In this document: positions 1 through 8,598 of the stretch, in pieces
Position numbering within the stretch: the first letter of the stretch is position 1
Layout of the letters: the number at the start of each line of letters is the position of its first letter
Assembly: GCA_902496665.1 (NCBI GenBank)
Contig: CABVBU010000001.1
Coordinates: forward strand, 1 to 64,000
DNA length: 64,000 bases
Direction: 5' to 3'
Source of the DNA: an uncultured Clostridium sp.
GTDB lineage: Bacteria > Bacillota > Clostridia > Lachnospirales > Lachnospiraceae
The notes under the pieces: generated by a model
Told to the model about the DNA's origin: nothing
Database searches by the model: none
What the model saw: the letters and a program-made list of their open reading frames with translations, nothing else
Position numbers and translations under genes: made by a program

Positions 1-1
1 G

Positions 2-187
2 AAAAATAAAAAAATAATTTTTAATAAATGGCTAAACAAGGATATAGTATATGCTGAAAATGTATTGGAAGACCAAAAGACAGAATATGAAGCGATGATT
101 ATCGTTAACAATGTAGTATATTATATTATTGGTACAATGCCGGAAAGTGAATTTGAAGAAATTTTAAAAAATCTCATATATTTTTAA
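2..187 (+). CDS. C-terminal end of a DUF4367-like protein (partial)
   Basis: An open frame enters from the left edge and stops with TAA after about 61 codons. It ends in a hydrophobic segment (MIIVNNVVYYIIGTMPES) followed by an acidic helix EFEEILKNLIYF. That pattern, a transmissible-looking beta strand then 'xExEFxxIxxxL', resembles the end of DUF4367 or anti-sigma-like extracellular domains found in Clostridia. The coding sequence is AT-rich compared with most of the window. The start lies outside the window, so the family call is tentative. Confidence 0.5.
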   Translation, partial: KNKKIIFNKWLNKDIVYAENVLEDQKTEYEAMIIVNNVVYYIIGTMPESEFEEILKNLIYF

Positions 188-250
188 AAAGATGGTCACA
201 TTTTTCGTTTTCTTACGTTTTAAATAATAAAAAGAAAAAGGAGAAATGTT

Positions 251-784
251 ATGATCAAACGATTAAAGAGATTAGTGGTAATAGGGTTGTTATTTTCAAT
301 CCTGGCAGTAAATAGTGCGTATGCATCAATACCTGCATGGAACGGGGGAGAAGAAAATCATTCTGAAAGCATTTTGCTTAAGAATGGTGAAAACTACTCG
401 GAGGACAAATTTGAAGAGTATGCTAGAGGGACTATTCTTTCAGCAGGGATTCTGAGAATAACAAATGAAAAAGATGGGACATTGCATATTAGCGTAGACA
501 CAGCAGCACATAGACAGGTCGATAAAATATATCAGACAGTATTTCTGGAGATGTGGGATGAAACTAATGAAGATTGGGTGCAAATAGGAAAATGGGATTT
601 TGAGAGATCAAAGGAAGAAGTAGATAATAATTTGACATCATATCATGTTGGGTTTACGGTTTCAGGGTGTGAAGTTAACCGCTATTATAGAGCACAGGCA
701 ATACATCTTGTCGAATTGGGTGATGATCTGGAGGGAAAGTCTACTAAAACCAATGGTGTTCTTCTCACCGACCATGAAGTTTAA
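251..784 (+). CDS. Secreted protein of unknown function (DUF6147-like)
   Basis: 177 aa. An N-terminal signal peptide (KRLKRL then a hydrophobic run to about residue 25, cleavage near AYA) indicates export. The mature part is a small beta-rich domain with 'RGTILSAGILRI', 'TAAHRQVDKIYQTVFLEMWDE' and 'YYRAQAIHLVE'. This order of motifs recalls DUF6147, a family of short secreted Clostridial proteins without known function; that assignment is from memory of the family's look. GGAG lies 8 bases before the ATG. The gene is AT-rich like the fragment upstream, 63 bases away, so the two may be an accessory pair. No catalytic motif is visible. Confidence 0.6.
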   Translation: MIKRLKRLVVIGLLFSILAVNSAYASIPAWNGGEENHSESILLKNGENYSEDKFEEYARGTILSAGILRITNEKDGTLHISVDTAAHRQVDKIYQTVFLEMWDETNEDWVQIGKWDFERSKEEVDNNLTSYHVGFTVSGCEVNRYYRAQAIHLVELGDDLEGKSTKTNGVLLTDHEV

Positions 785-921
785 TTTTTAGTATATTATT
801 CCGGCCGGATAATATAGATACAAACTGATAAAAGGGAGATGGTTGATGGGAAGATACCTTAGATAAGACCGGTCGAGGCCGGTGAGAATAATGATTCGAT
901 AATTCATGAACTGAATAAAAG

Positions 922-966
922 AAATAGCCCCGCGCACAACAAACCTCTTGCGGGGCTATTTTTACG
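922..966. terminator. Bidirectional rho-independent terminator
   Basis: A 12-bp perfect stem (AAATAGCCCCGC / GCGGGGCTATTT, arms 922-933 and 950-961) is followed by T-rich sequence on the plus strand and also on the minus strand. It sits between the convergent secreted-protein gene and the TSCPD gene and can serve both. Confidence 0.85.
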
Positions 967-991
967 TTTGGAAATGATTCACTTTTGATGT

Positions 992-1240
992 TTAAGCCTG
1001 CTGCTCTTTGTACTGCTTTAAAGCTCTTGCAAGCTGGTCTGGACATGAGGTTGGGCGGCCATTGCAGCTTACGCCTTCGACTCTCTTGATGACATCATCG
1101 ATGTCCATGCCTTCAACGAGAAGGCCGATGCCTTTTAAGTTTCCATTGCAGCCGCCAACGAAGCTTACATTTTTGAGTTTGTTGTTCTCTACATCAAAAT
1201 GGATTTCTCTGGAGCAGGTGCCCTGTGTCTTGTATACCAT
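992..1240 (-). CDS. TSCPD domain protein (TIGR03905 family)
   Basis: 82 aa. The sequence shows the family pattern: 'GTCSREIHFD' near residue 7, 'VSFVGGCNGNLKGIG' near 25-39 and 'CNGRPTSCPDQLARAL' near 59-74. The TSCPD domain is named for the T-S-C-P-D motif and also occurs at the C terminus of some ribonucleotide reductases; the stand-alone form has no established function. Conserved Cys residues at about 9, 31, 59 and 66 suggest metal or thiol chemistry. AGG-type ribosome binding site in front. It is monocistronic and converges on the terminator at 922-966. Confidence 0.85.
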   Translation of the reverse strand: MVYKTQGTCSREIHFDVENNKLKNVSFVGGCNGNLKGIGLLVEGMDIDDVIKRVEGVSCNGRPTSCPDQLARALKQYKEQQA

Positions 1241-1519
1241 ATAAAAACCTCCGTTTGTAAAAAATATGGCCTTGCGGCCAGTTTGAAAGTATCCTTATTA
1301 TACTCACAGCAGAGAATCATTGTCAAGAGAAGCACGGAAAGAGCTGAGGATAGGCGACAAAGCAAGATTTCCAGACGGAAAAAATAAGTTTACAGGTTAC
1401 AGACGAAGCAAATATCGGAATTATTAAAAAGGGTCAGCTTAGTTCAAGGTGAGTAGAAGAGCGAGCGAACTTAGTGACTCGGTCATTCTGGAGATCGGCG
1501 GATGAGCTAAGGATTTTAT

Positions 1520-1548
1520 TTGACCTTCCGCTTCGTATCCCGTATAAT
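1520..1548 (+). promoter_or_regulatory. Sigma-A promoter of mtnN
   Basis: TTGACC (1520-1525), a 17-base spacer, then a perfect TATAAT (1543-1548). It would give a leader of about 120 nt before mtnN. The leader contains two small hairpins, GTCTGA/TCAGAC and TAACAG/CTGTTA. The rest of the 1241-1672 gap holds nothing else I can name. Confidence 0.8.
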
Positions 1549-1672
1549 GAGAACGACAAAGACGGTAAGAACACGTCTGAAACTCAGACAGAATCTATAT
1601 TTGAGGGTAACAGATAAACTGTTATATTTGAGATCAGACTAAAATCATATGATACAATACGGAGGAATTCAA

Positions 1673-2365
1673 ATGCTTGGTATTATCGGAGCAATGGAAG
1701 TGGAAGTCGAGAAGCTTCGCGCAAAAATGACAGAGACAGAGATGAAGACAGTGGCAGGAATGAATTTCTGCAAGGGAAAACTGGAGGGTAAGGACGTTGT
1801 CATCGTTCGCTCCGGTATCGGTAAGGTAAACGCAGGCGTTTGCAGCCAGATCCTTGTGGATCTTTATCAGGTGGATGGAATCGTAAATACAGGAATCGCA
1901 GGTTCCTTAAGAAATGAGATCAATATCGGTGACCTTGTTCTCTCTACTGTCGCAGTACAGCACGATGTGGACGCAGGTGGATTCGGATATCCGGCAGGTG
2001 AGATTCCCCAGCTTGGCGTGAAGGAATTCCCGGCGGATGAGCGACTTTTAGCTCTCGCGGAAGAGGCATGCAGGGAGGCAAACCCGGATATCAGCACTTT
2101 CAAGGGACGCGTTGCCAGCGGCGACCAGTTTATCGACAGCAAGGAGAAAAAGAACTGGATCCATGACACCTTCGACGCATACTGCACAGAGATGGAAGGC
2201 GCAGCAGTCGCTCAGGCCGCATACTTAAATAAGATTCCGTACCTGATCGTCCGTGCGATCTCCGACAAGGCAGATGACAGCGCCCATATGGATTACGGCG
2301 AGTTTGAGGCAAAGGCTGTTGAGCATTCCGTGAACCTGATGCTTGCACTTGTAAAGAGAATCTAA
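1673..2365 (+). CDS. mtnN: 5'-methylthioadenosine/S-adenosylhomocysteine nucleosidase
   Basis: 230 aa, the usual length. The enzyme cleaves MTA and SAH to adenine plus the thioribose in the cytoplasm, feeding methionine salvage and removing a methyltransferase inhibitor. Family motifs: 'GIIGAMEVEVEKLR' at the N terminus (catalytic Glu region), 'GIGKVNAG', 'NTGIAGSL', 'ASGDQFI', 'TEMEGAAVAQ' (substrate-binding Met-Glu) and 'RAISDKAD' with the catalytic Asp. The ATG at 1673 is chosen because GGAGG lies 7 bases upstream; an in-frame ATG 24 bases earlier lacks a site. Single gene behind the 1520 promoter. Confidence 0.95.
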   Translation: MLGIIGAMEVEVEKLRAKMTETEMKTVAGMNFCKGKLEGKDVVIVRSGIGKVNAGVCSQILVDLYQVDGIVNTGIAGSLRNEINIGDLVLSTVAVQHDVDAGGFGYPAGEIPQLGVKEFPADERLLALAEEACREANPDISTFKGRVASGDQFIDSKEKKNWIHDTFDAYCTEMEGAAVAQAAYLNKIPYLIVRAISDKADDSAHMDYGEFEAKAVEHSVNLMLALVKRI

Positions 2366-2499
2366 AAAGAGAAGACTCAAAAGTTTTCTGGAGCAAGAAA
2401 GCTGCGAGAACTACCTTCTACGAGAATATTTTACCTCCACTATTACCTTAAAACGCGATTCCTGTCCCTATTTGACGAACGATTCTTCCGTTCTCAACC

Positions 2500-2528
2500 T
2501 TCTCAAAAACATTCTAGCCCGGTATAAT
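2500..2528 (+). promoter_or_regulatory. Probable sigma-A promoter
   Basis: TTCTCA (2500-2505), 17-base spacer, perfect TATAAT (2523-2528), placed 48 bases before the ATG of the membrane protein at 2577. Confidence 0.65.
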
Positions 2529-2576
2529 TAGTGGCATCATCTGGAATTGATCTGGACGAAGAAAGGGGAACTGATT

Positions 2577-3707
2577 ATGCTGGAATTTTTACAGACAGGG
2601 AGAATGCTCTATGTCCTGGCAGCGATCTGTGCGCTCGGGACGCTCAGCACACTCGTAACAGGAAGCCTCTACAAAAGATTGATCAAAGAAACCGGAAACA
2701 TGGCTCTCACGAAGGATAAAAATTTAAAGGCGCTGAAACAGCGCATGGAAAATGTGTTCCTTATTAACCACGGGATCCGAAATGTGAACGCGTACATAGA
2801 AAAACAGCTCTACGGATTCCGTTTCCTGCACATGAGCCTTGACGGATGGGACAACCTGTCGGTGCAGGCGATGATCCTCTGCTTTATGGCAGGCGGAGCG
2901 GCGGCGTTCGGTGCTTACTGGTATCGGTGTGACAACTATTATATTGTGCTCTACGGGGCAGCGGGTGTTTTTGGCGGACTGTTCCTCGCATTTGTGGACA
3001 ACGGGATCGGTGCCGGGACAAAACGGAAACAGCTTGCGGATCATCTGGTTGATTATGTGGAAAACTCTCCGCATTTTTATAAAAGTGTGGATAACAGCGC
3101 CTACGCCGGGCAGGAGCGGAAAAAGGCGGCGGGCTCTTCCGATATCGTAGATTTTTCAGGCACTAGCGGCATTGGATATGGAAGAAACCAGGAAAATGTG
3201 AGAAAAGAAAAACTCAACAGCCGCTTTTCTGTCCTTGGAAAAAAGAAGGACGCACAGGCTGCTGATGGGAACGGGGAAACGGATCAGGTGGAAAAAGGGA
3301 GTCTCGCCAGGACCAGGGACACCGGGAGAATGTCACGGCTGGACGGAAAAGGACCCGCGTTCCAGGAAAATGAGGACGACCAGGCCGTAAATGGGAATAG
3401 CGCAGGCAGTTCATCGAAAAAAACGGCGGGAAAGGCCGATTATAATAGAGGCACAGTTCAAAATGTCCGGGATATCGGACAGGAAAATCCGGGGACAGGA
3501 GGAAAAGTACCGACAAGTGAGACGGAACTTGCCCAGAGTATCAATCATCTGAGCGAGAGCCTGAAGCAGATCGCTGCGAGCAGGGAGCAACCGGGGGAGA
3601 TGCTGAAAGATTCGGGCAGGCTGGATCTGATACGGAATTCAATCTCGCCGGCGGAGCTGGACATGCTGAAGACGCTGTTTAATACACTGCAGAGTGGCGG
3701 GATATAA
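2577..3707 (+). CDS. Membrane protein of unknown function with long disordered tail
   Basis: 376 aa, not recognised. Three predicted membrane segments: about residues 9-31, 95-112 and 117-138. From about residue 170 to 335 the chain is a low-complexity region rich in Gly, Lys, Asp, Asn and Ser, almost certainly disordered and cytoplasmic. The last 60 residues are again ordered (SETELAQSINHLSESLKQIAAS and a helix ending DMLKTLFNTLQ). The ATG at 2577 follows AAGGGGA; an upstream in-frame ATG at 2547 overlaps the promoter region. The architecture resembles a membrane-tethered adaptor, but no partner is apparent. Confidence 0.7.
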   Translation: MLEFLQTGRMLYVLAAICALGTLSTLVTGSLYKRLIKETGNMALTKDKNLKALKQRMENVFLINHGIRNVNAYIEKQLYGFRFLHMSLDGWDNLSVQAMILCFMAGGAAAFGAYWYRCDNYYIVLYGAAGVFGGLFLAFVDNGIGAGTKRKQLADHLVDYVENSPHFYKSVDNSAYAGQERKKAAGSSDIVDFSGTSGIGYGRNQENVRKEKLNSRFSVLGKKKDAQAADGNGETDQVEKGSLARTRDTGRMSRLDGKGPAFQENEDDQAVNGNSAGSSSKKTAGKADYNRGTVQNVRDIGQENPGTGGKVPTSETELAQSINHLSESLKQIAASREQPGEMLKDSGRLDLIRNSISPAELDMLKTLFNTLQSGGI

Positions 3708-3866
3708 AATCAGCAAGGCAGTCTATATCTTAAGAATAAAAGGCAGACAGTGAAACAGAACGGTAAATAAATCGCAGAATCAGGAGCACGGCGCAGTGCT
3801 TAAAACCTGGGGGAGGAAAGCGGATGATGAGTGAAGATGTAGTGCCGATAAAATTGCTTCCGTCCA

Positions 3867-3895
3867 TTGTCAAGGGTTTCACGAAGTGGTATAAT
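3867..3895 (+). promoter_or_regulatory. Sigma-A promoter of pgi
   Basis: TTGTCA (3867-3872), 17-base spacer, perfect TATAAT (3890-3895), 46 bases before the pgi ATG. Confidence 0.85.
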
Positions 3896-3941
3896 AACGA
3901 ACGGAGATTGTGAATCTCACACAAGAAAAGGAGACAGGGTT

Positions 3942-5291
3942 ATGGGTAAAGAAATCGTATTTGATTATTCCAAGACAGCCGGATTTATCAGCGAAGAGGA
4001 AATGAAAAACATGAAGAGCACCGTTATGGGCGCGAAAGATGTCCTGACAGCGAAATCCGGTGCAGGCAATGACTATCTTGGATGGATCGACCTCCCGGTT
4101 GATTATGATAAAGAAGAGTTTGCAAGGATCAAGAAAGCAGCAGAAAAGATTCAGGGAGATTCCGATGTACTTCTTGTGATCGGTATCGGTGGATCTTACC
4201 TCGGTGCCCGCGCTGCGATCGAGTTTTTATCCCACAGCTTCTACAATGTGCTGCCGAAGGGAAAGAGAAAAACTCCTGAGATCTATTTCGTAGGAAACAG
4301 CATCAGCAGCAAATACATCCATGATCTTCAGGATGTACTGGAAGGAAAAGATTTCTCCATTAATATTATATCCAAGTCCGGCACAACCACAGAGCCGGCG
4401 ATCGCTTTCCGCGTATTCAAGGAAATGCTGATCAGCAAGTATGGCAAGGAAGAGGCCAACAAGAGAATTTATGCGACCACAGACAAGGCAAAGGGAGCTT
4501 TAAAGAATCTGGCAAACGAAGAGGGATATGAGAGCTTCGTTGTTCCGGATGACGTTGGAGGACGTTTCTCCGTGCTCACAGCCGTAGGTCTTTTACCGAT
4601 CGCAGTCAGCGGCGCAGATATCGACGCCCTGATGACAGGTGCAGCGGATGCAAGAAAGATCGCTCTTGAGACAGAGTATGAGAAGAACCCGGCACTTTTA
4701 TATGCCGCAGTCCGCAACATCCTGTTAAGAAAAGGAAAACAGGTGGAGATCGTAGCAAACTACGAGCCGAGCCTTCACTATGTATCTGAGTGGTGGAAAC
4801 AGCTCTTCGGTGAGAGCGAAGGAAAAGACCAGAGAGGTATTTTCCCGGCAGCCGTTGATCTCACAACAGACCTTCACTCCATGGGACAGTTTATCCAGGA
4901 CGGTGCACGTATCATGTTCGAGACCGTTCTGAACGTGGAGGAATCCCCGGCGGAGATCGTCCTTCAGAAAGAGGATGTCGACACAGATGGTATGAACTAT
5001 CTGGCAGGAAAGACGGTTGATTTTGTAAACAAGAGCGCCATGAACGGAACGATCCTCGCGCATACAGACGGCAGCGTGCCGAACCTTATGGTAAAGATCC
5101 CGGCGCAGGATGCTTACAGCCTTGGCCAGCTGTTCTACTTCTTCGAGTTTGCCTGCGGCGTCAGCGGCTACATCCTCGGTGTGAACCCGTTTAACCAGCC
5201 GGGTGTTGAGAGCTACAAGAAGAATATGTTCGCCCTGCTCGGAAAACCGGGTTATGAGGAGGCAAGAGAGGCGCTTCTCAAGAGATTATAA
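3942..5291 (+). CDS. pgi: Glucose-6-phosphate isomerase
   Basis: 449 aa, typical of Gram-positive short-form enzymes. It interconverts glucose-6-phosphate and fructose-6-phosphate in glycolysis. Motifs seen: 'VIGIGGSYLGARAAIEFL', 'ISKSGTTTEPAIAFR' (phosphate-binding SGTT), 'VGGRFSVLTAVGLLP', 'QLFGESEGKDQRGIFP' (catalytic Glu) and 'FNQPGVESYKKNM' with the catalytic Lys near the end. The ATG at 3942 has AAAGGAG upstream and gives the standard N terminus; an upstream in-frame ATG overlaps the promoter. Monocistronic, bounded by the promoter at 3867 and the terminator at 5390. Confidence 0.97.
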   Translation: MGKEIVFDYSKTAGFISEEEMKNMKSTVMGAKDVLTAKSGAGNDYLGWIDLPVDYDKEEFARIKKAAEKIQGDSDVLLVIGIGGSYLGARAAIEFLSHSFYNVLPKGKRKTPEIYFVGNSISSKYIHDLQDVLEGKDFSINIISKSGTTTEPAIAFRVFKEMLISKYGKEEANKRIYATTDKAKGALKNLANEEGYESFVVPDDVGGRFSVLTAVGLLPIAVSGADIDALMTGAADARKIALETEYEKNPALLYAAVRNILLRKGKQVEIVANYEPSLHYVSEWWKQLFGESEGKDQRGIFPAAVDLTTDLHSMGQFIQDGARIMFETVLNVEESPAEIVLQKEDVDTDGMNYLAGKTVDFVNKSAMNGTILAHTDGSVPNLMVKIPAQDAYSLGQLFYFFEFACGVSGYILGVNPFNQPGVESYKKNMFALLGKPGYEEAREALLKRL

Positions 5292-5389
5292 TTCATAAGG
5301 ACGAATATTTTATGCGGCTTGTGAGGCGAAGAATGCAGATAGCAGAAAGAGAAGAAACATTCGCAAAAGTCAGCCGTAGATAGAGATGA

Positions 5390-5467
5390 AAAATAAAAAT
5401 CAGCCCGATATCCATGTGTTCTCCAGACAGGAAATACACGATAGGATGTTGGGCTGATTTTTATTTT
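5390..5467. terminator. Long-stem bidirectional terminator
   Basis: A 17-bp perfect inverted repeat (arms 5390-5406 and 5451-5467, AAAATAAAAATCAGCCC and its complement) with a 44-base loop. A and T runs form the outer ends of the stem, so it works on both strands for the convergent pgi and the small gene at 5586. Confidence 0.8.
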
Positions 5468-5585
5468 GACTGTTCTCCGCCGGAAAGACACTGCCTGCGG
5501 AGATCCATCAGATGATGACCATATTTCCCGGAAGGTTGTCCTGCTTCCGTTCCGGTTCCTGCCTGCACGGTGCATGAACCGGAGC

Positions 5586-5852
5586 TTATTCCTCGATCAC
5601 TTGAAACTCCAGATAATCAAAATCAATAGACTCAATAAAACTGTCCTTCGTAAACCGCGTCTTATCATGCAGCTGAAAGTCGCGGATATTTGAGTCGAGC
5701 CAGATCGGCTGGCTTAAGTCGAACTCACGACAGATCTCATCCAGTGCCTGAAATACCATGGCGGTTCTTGACATGGAATAGTCGTTATTGCAGGAAACCA
5801 TATCTCTCACAAGATGGTTATCTTTCCATATTTTTCCCCAGATCCGGAACAT
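5586..5852 (-). CDS. Small conserved hypothetical protein
   Basis: 88 aa, not recognised. Beginning MFRIWGKIWKDNHLVRDMV, it contains 'CNNDYSMSRTAMVFQALDEICREFDLSQPIWLDSNI', a helical acidic middle, and ends 'IDFDYLEFQVIEE'. The start at 5852 is set by GGAGG eight bases upstream; longer in-frame starts run into the promoter region of the divergent gene at 6038. Soluble, no signal peptide, no Cys pair or nucleotide-binding motif. It ends at the shared terminator with pgi and is transcribed divergently from the coiled-coil membrane protein. Confidence 0.65.
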   Translation of the reverse strand: MFRIWGKIWKDNHLVRDMVSCNNDYSMSRTAMVFQALDEICREFDLSQPIWLDSNIRDFQLHDKTRFTKDSFIESIDFDYLEFQVIEE

Positions 5853-6037
5853 AAAAACGTCCTCCATTCGATTGCTTTCACGATCATGATTTGAAAAACA
5901 GTATAACGGATTTTTTCCAGAAAGTAAAGGTACAACATTTTGCCCAAAATGCCTTGTATCGTCAGAAAAATTGTAGTAATCTATACCTATATAGACATTT
6001 TGATGACATACTTGAACCAGAGCCAGGAGGACAAAAG

Positions 6038-7138
6038 ATGGGACAGCCAATTACAGATTATGCTGCTTTTTTTGCCAGTGCAGGACAGGCAGTACAGGAA
6101 CTGGAAGCTCTGAATACAGAAGTGGAGCAGCTCGAAGCGGACGAGAAAAAGTTTGAGAGTTCCCTTAAGGGAAAACAGCGTTCTGTTACAGAAACCATCA
6201 GTCAGACGGTGAAGCAGCGGAAAGAGGAAATTACAAAAAGCTATGACGCGGAACTTGGAAAGGCTCAGGAGCGGCTTAAAAAGGTAAAAGCGAAACGCGA
6301 AAAAGCAAAAAACCAGGGCGTCAAGGAACGGATCGAGGAGGATACCCGGGGACTTGTGCGGGAGAATAAAGAACTGGTGGATCAGATCAAGACCTTATTT
6401 AAGGCAAACCATGTTCCGGGCTTCTGCCGGGGAAATTATTACTACGCACTTTACTTTACGAGGACATTTAAGGATTTTCTGGCGCTTCTTGTGACGATCC
6501 TGATCTGTTTCCTCGCGATTCCCTGCGGCGCGTATTTTATGATCCCGGAGAGACGGACCATGTACCTCGTTGGAATTTATGTGGCGGCGATCCTTATTTT
6601 CGGCGGAATCTATGTGACGGTGGGAAATATGACCAAGGTGCGCTACATGGATGTGTTAAAAGAGGGACTTGGCATCCGTGCAAAGATCCGCGCGAATAAA
6701 AAAGAGATGAAAGTGATCGCAAAGACGATCCGCCGGGACAAGAACGAGACGATCTACAATCTCCAGAAATTCGATGATGAGATCGCCCAGCTCGATCAGG
6801 ATGTGGCTGAGATCAACCGGAAGAAGAAAGAAGCACTGACGACCTTCGATACCGTAACGCGGACGATCATCTCCGACGAGATTACGGCAAACAATAAAGA
6901 AGAGATCGACCGGATGGAGGATGAGCTTGCTTCTCTGTCGGAAAAACTCCGCAGTACGCGGACAGCGGCGAAGGAGAAATCGCTGTTTATTACGGATAAC
7001 TACGAGGTCTATATAGGAAAAGGCTATATGACTTCTGAGAAGTTGCTGGCGTTGGCGGATATCGTGAGAAGCGGAGCAGCGTCTAATATAAGTGACGCGA
7101 TTGCTGTTTATAAGAGCCAGGGAGAGACGGCAAAGTAA
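6038..7138 (+). CDS. Coiled-coil membrane protein of unknown function
   Basis: 366 aa. Residues about 15-125 form a Lys/Glu-rich coiled coil (ELEALNTEVEQLEADEKK onward). Two membrane helices follow at about 147-167 and 175-196, joined by a short loop IPERRTM. A second coiled coil occupies about 205-330. Both coiled coils should face the same side, probably the cytoplasm, giving a hairpin-anchored scaffold. The end 'NISDAIAVYKSQGE' is a short helix. ATG at 6038 follows AGGAGG; upstream in-frame codons overlap the divergent promoter region. I do not recognise a characterised family. Confidence 0.7.
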   Translation: MGQPITDYAAFFASAGQAVQELEALNTEVEQLEADEKKFESSLKGKQRSVTETISQTVKQRKEEITKSYDAELGKAQERLKKVKAKREKAKNQGVKERIEEDTRGLVRENKELVDQIKTLFKANHVPGFCRGNYYYALYFTRTFKDFLALLVTILICFLAIPCGAYFMIPERRTMYLVGIYVAAILIFGGIYVTVGNMTKVRYMDVLKEGLGIRAKIRANKKEMKVIAKTIRRDKNETIYNLQKFDDEIAQLDQDVAEINRKKKEALTTFDTVTRTIISDEITANNKEEIDRMEDELASLSEKLRSTRTAAKEKSLFITDNYEVYIGKGYMTSEKLLALADIVRSGAASNISDAIAVYKSQGETAK

Positions 7139-7202
7139 AAAACGCTCAGCAAGTCCGACGAAAATACCGATTCGTATAAAAAACGAATGGAAAAGAAAAA
7201 GA

Positions 7203-7333
7203 TAACTGTTCAGTAGGTCTGCGCACTTGCTGTGCTGACCGCAAGAAAACATAAGCTGGAAGGCAAAAATCCCATCGGCGCAGCTGATCTGGAATGGATT
7301 TTTGCTTGTAACTATGAAGGTACTGAATAGTTG
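7203..7333 (+). repeat. 131-bp MITE-like dispersed repeat, copy A
   Basis: About 94% identical to the reverse complement of 51225-51355 (8 differences in 131 columns). The ends are inverted repeats, TAACTGTTCAGTA and TACTGAATAGTTA-type (12 of 13 match). Inside are a second palindrome GCAAAAATCC/GGATTTTTGC and a small AGCTGATC-centred hairpin, so the whole element folds on itself. It encodes nothing. Confidence 0.85.
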
Positions 7334-7404
7334 GAGAAAAAGTATATTTTAAAGTGGTGCGAAAAAGACAGGAAGAACGGCATCACAGGGGAGGAAAACA
7401 AAAG

Positions 7405-8394
7405 ATGAGAAAGCTTGGAATGAAGATCGCGGTTGCTGCCGCGGTATTCTGCATGGCAATGCCGTCTGCCGCATTTGCGGGGACATGGAAATCCGACGCG
7501 AACGGAATGTGGTACCAGTTTGATGACGGTTCCTATCCGAAGGGAAGATGGGCATGGATTGATACGGACAATGATGGAATGGCAGAGAGCTTCTATTTTA
7601 ATGAAAACGGCTATGTCCTGAGAAATACGACAACACCGGACGGCTATCAGGTAAACAGGATCGGTGCCTGGGTCGTTGGCGGCGAGGTAAAGCAGAAAGC
7701 CGGTGGGGAGACGAAGAACAGCAGCTCTGGAACTTCTGGAAACAGTGGCGGTGGTTCCAACAGTAACAGCAATTCGAATAATTCCAGTTATTGGAATTAT
7801 GACTATAATTATGATCCGGACTGGTATCTGAAAGCTGATTACTTGAGCGAAATAGATAAGGCAGCTTATCACTATTCTTCAAAATATTATAATTGGGATG
7901 CTTACAATCCGGATGAAATCGCAAAAGTGAGAGAACAGGTCGACCGAATCGCGGCCAATCCGTGTGATGCGACCGCATCCGCTGAGATGGTCAGTGTGGA
8001 GATTCCGGTATGGAGACTGAGAAATGGCCAGAAGGTTGCCGGAACAGCGCATGTGCAGGTGTTAAGTTCCATCGCGAATGATGTAAAGGAGATCTTTACA
8101 GAGATCTATAATGGACCGGAGCAGTTCCCAATCGAGAGCGTCGGCGGATATAACTGGAGAAGCAACGGACTTGGAAGCAACCATAGCTCTGGAACTGCCA
8201 TTGATATCAATCCTGACGCAAACCCGCAGATCGATGTAGACGGTACAACAGTTCTCGTCGGAAATAAATGGGAGCCGGGCGTGAATCCGTATTCCATTGG
8301 ACGTGACAGTGATGTTGTTAAGGCATTCGGAAAACATGGATGGAACTGGGGAGCCGGATTCAGCAGAGCGGATATGATGCACTTTGATTACTAA
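7405..8394 (+). CDS. Secreted M15-family peptidase with cell-wall-binding repeats
   Basis: 329 aa. A signal peptide (cleavage near AFA, residue 25) is followed by degenerate choline-binding-type repeats (GTWKSDANGMWYQFDDGSYP, then 'GWAW-type' WAWIDTDNDGMAESFYFNENGYV) at about 26-80. Next comes a Ser/Asn/Gly linker (about 98-130) and a C-terminal D-Ala-D-Ala carboxypeptidase-like M15 domain. Zinc ligands are visible in 'SNHSSGTAIDIN' (His and Asp) and in 'DMMHFDY' at the C terminus. It likely trims peptidoglycan stem peptides at the surface. ATG at 7405 follows GGGGAGG. Confidence 0.88.
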   Translation: MRKLGMKIAVAAAVFCMAMPSAAFAGTWKSDANGMWYQFDDGSYPKGRWAWIDTDNDGMAESFYFNENGYVLRNTTTPDGYQVNRIGAWVVGGEVKQKAGGETKNSSSGTSGNSGGGSNSNSNSNNSSYWNYDYNYDPDWYLKADYLSEIDKAAYHYSSKYYNWDAYNPDEIAKVREQVDRIAANPCDATASAEMVSVEIPVWRLRNGQKVAGTAHVQVLSSIANDVKEIFTEIYNGPEQFPIESVGGYNWRSNGLGSNHSSGTAIDINPDANPQIDVDGTTVLVGNKWEPGVNPYSIGRDSDVVKAFGKHGWNWGAGFSRADMMHFDY

Positions 8395-8413
8395 GCAAAA
8401 TAGAGATTTGATG

Positions 8414-8450
8414 AGAGACTGGGTATTTGAGGGTACCTGGTCTCTTTTTT
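8414..8450 (+). terminator. Rho-independent terminator of the M15 peptidase gene
   Basis: AGAGAC (8414-8419) pairs with GTCTCT (8440-8445), extended by TGGGTA/TACCTG, and is followed by six T. The last T of the run begins the palindromic repeat at 8450. Confidence 0.85.
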
Positions 8451-8487
8451 ATGTAACAGGAAATTCCGAGGAATTCCCTGTTACATA
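8450..8487. repeat. 38-bp palindromic repeat (family 2), copy 1
   Basis: TATGTAACAGG and CCTGTTACATA are perfect inverted arms, with an inner AAATTCC/GGAATTC pair. Nearly identical copies lie at 46643-46680 and, more diverged, at 61289-61327. Two of the three copies directly follow a terminator. Confidence 0.85.
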
Positions 8488-8598
8488 AAAATATCGTGAA
8501 AAGTAACGAGCAGAACGGAGCGGGAATAACATGTATAATCTCTGCGTATTCTGCCTATAATGTCTCATAGAAACCAGTCAGGAAACGGAGTGTTTACC

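Noticed and set aside
7203..7333. Repeat considered as a CRISPR or IS fragment
   Set aside because: Only two dispersed copies, no regular spacing and no transposase coding sequence.
8534..8561. Two TATAAT-like strings before yyaC as a sigma-A promoter
   Set aside because: Neither has an acceptable -35 at 16-18 bases; a sporulation sigma factor is possible but no consensus was convincing.
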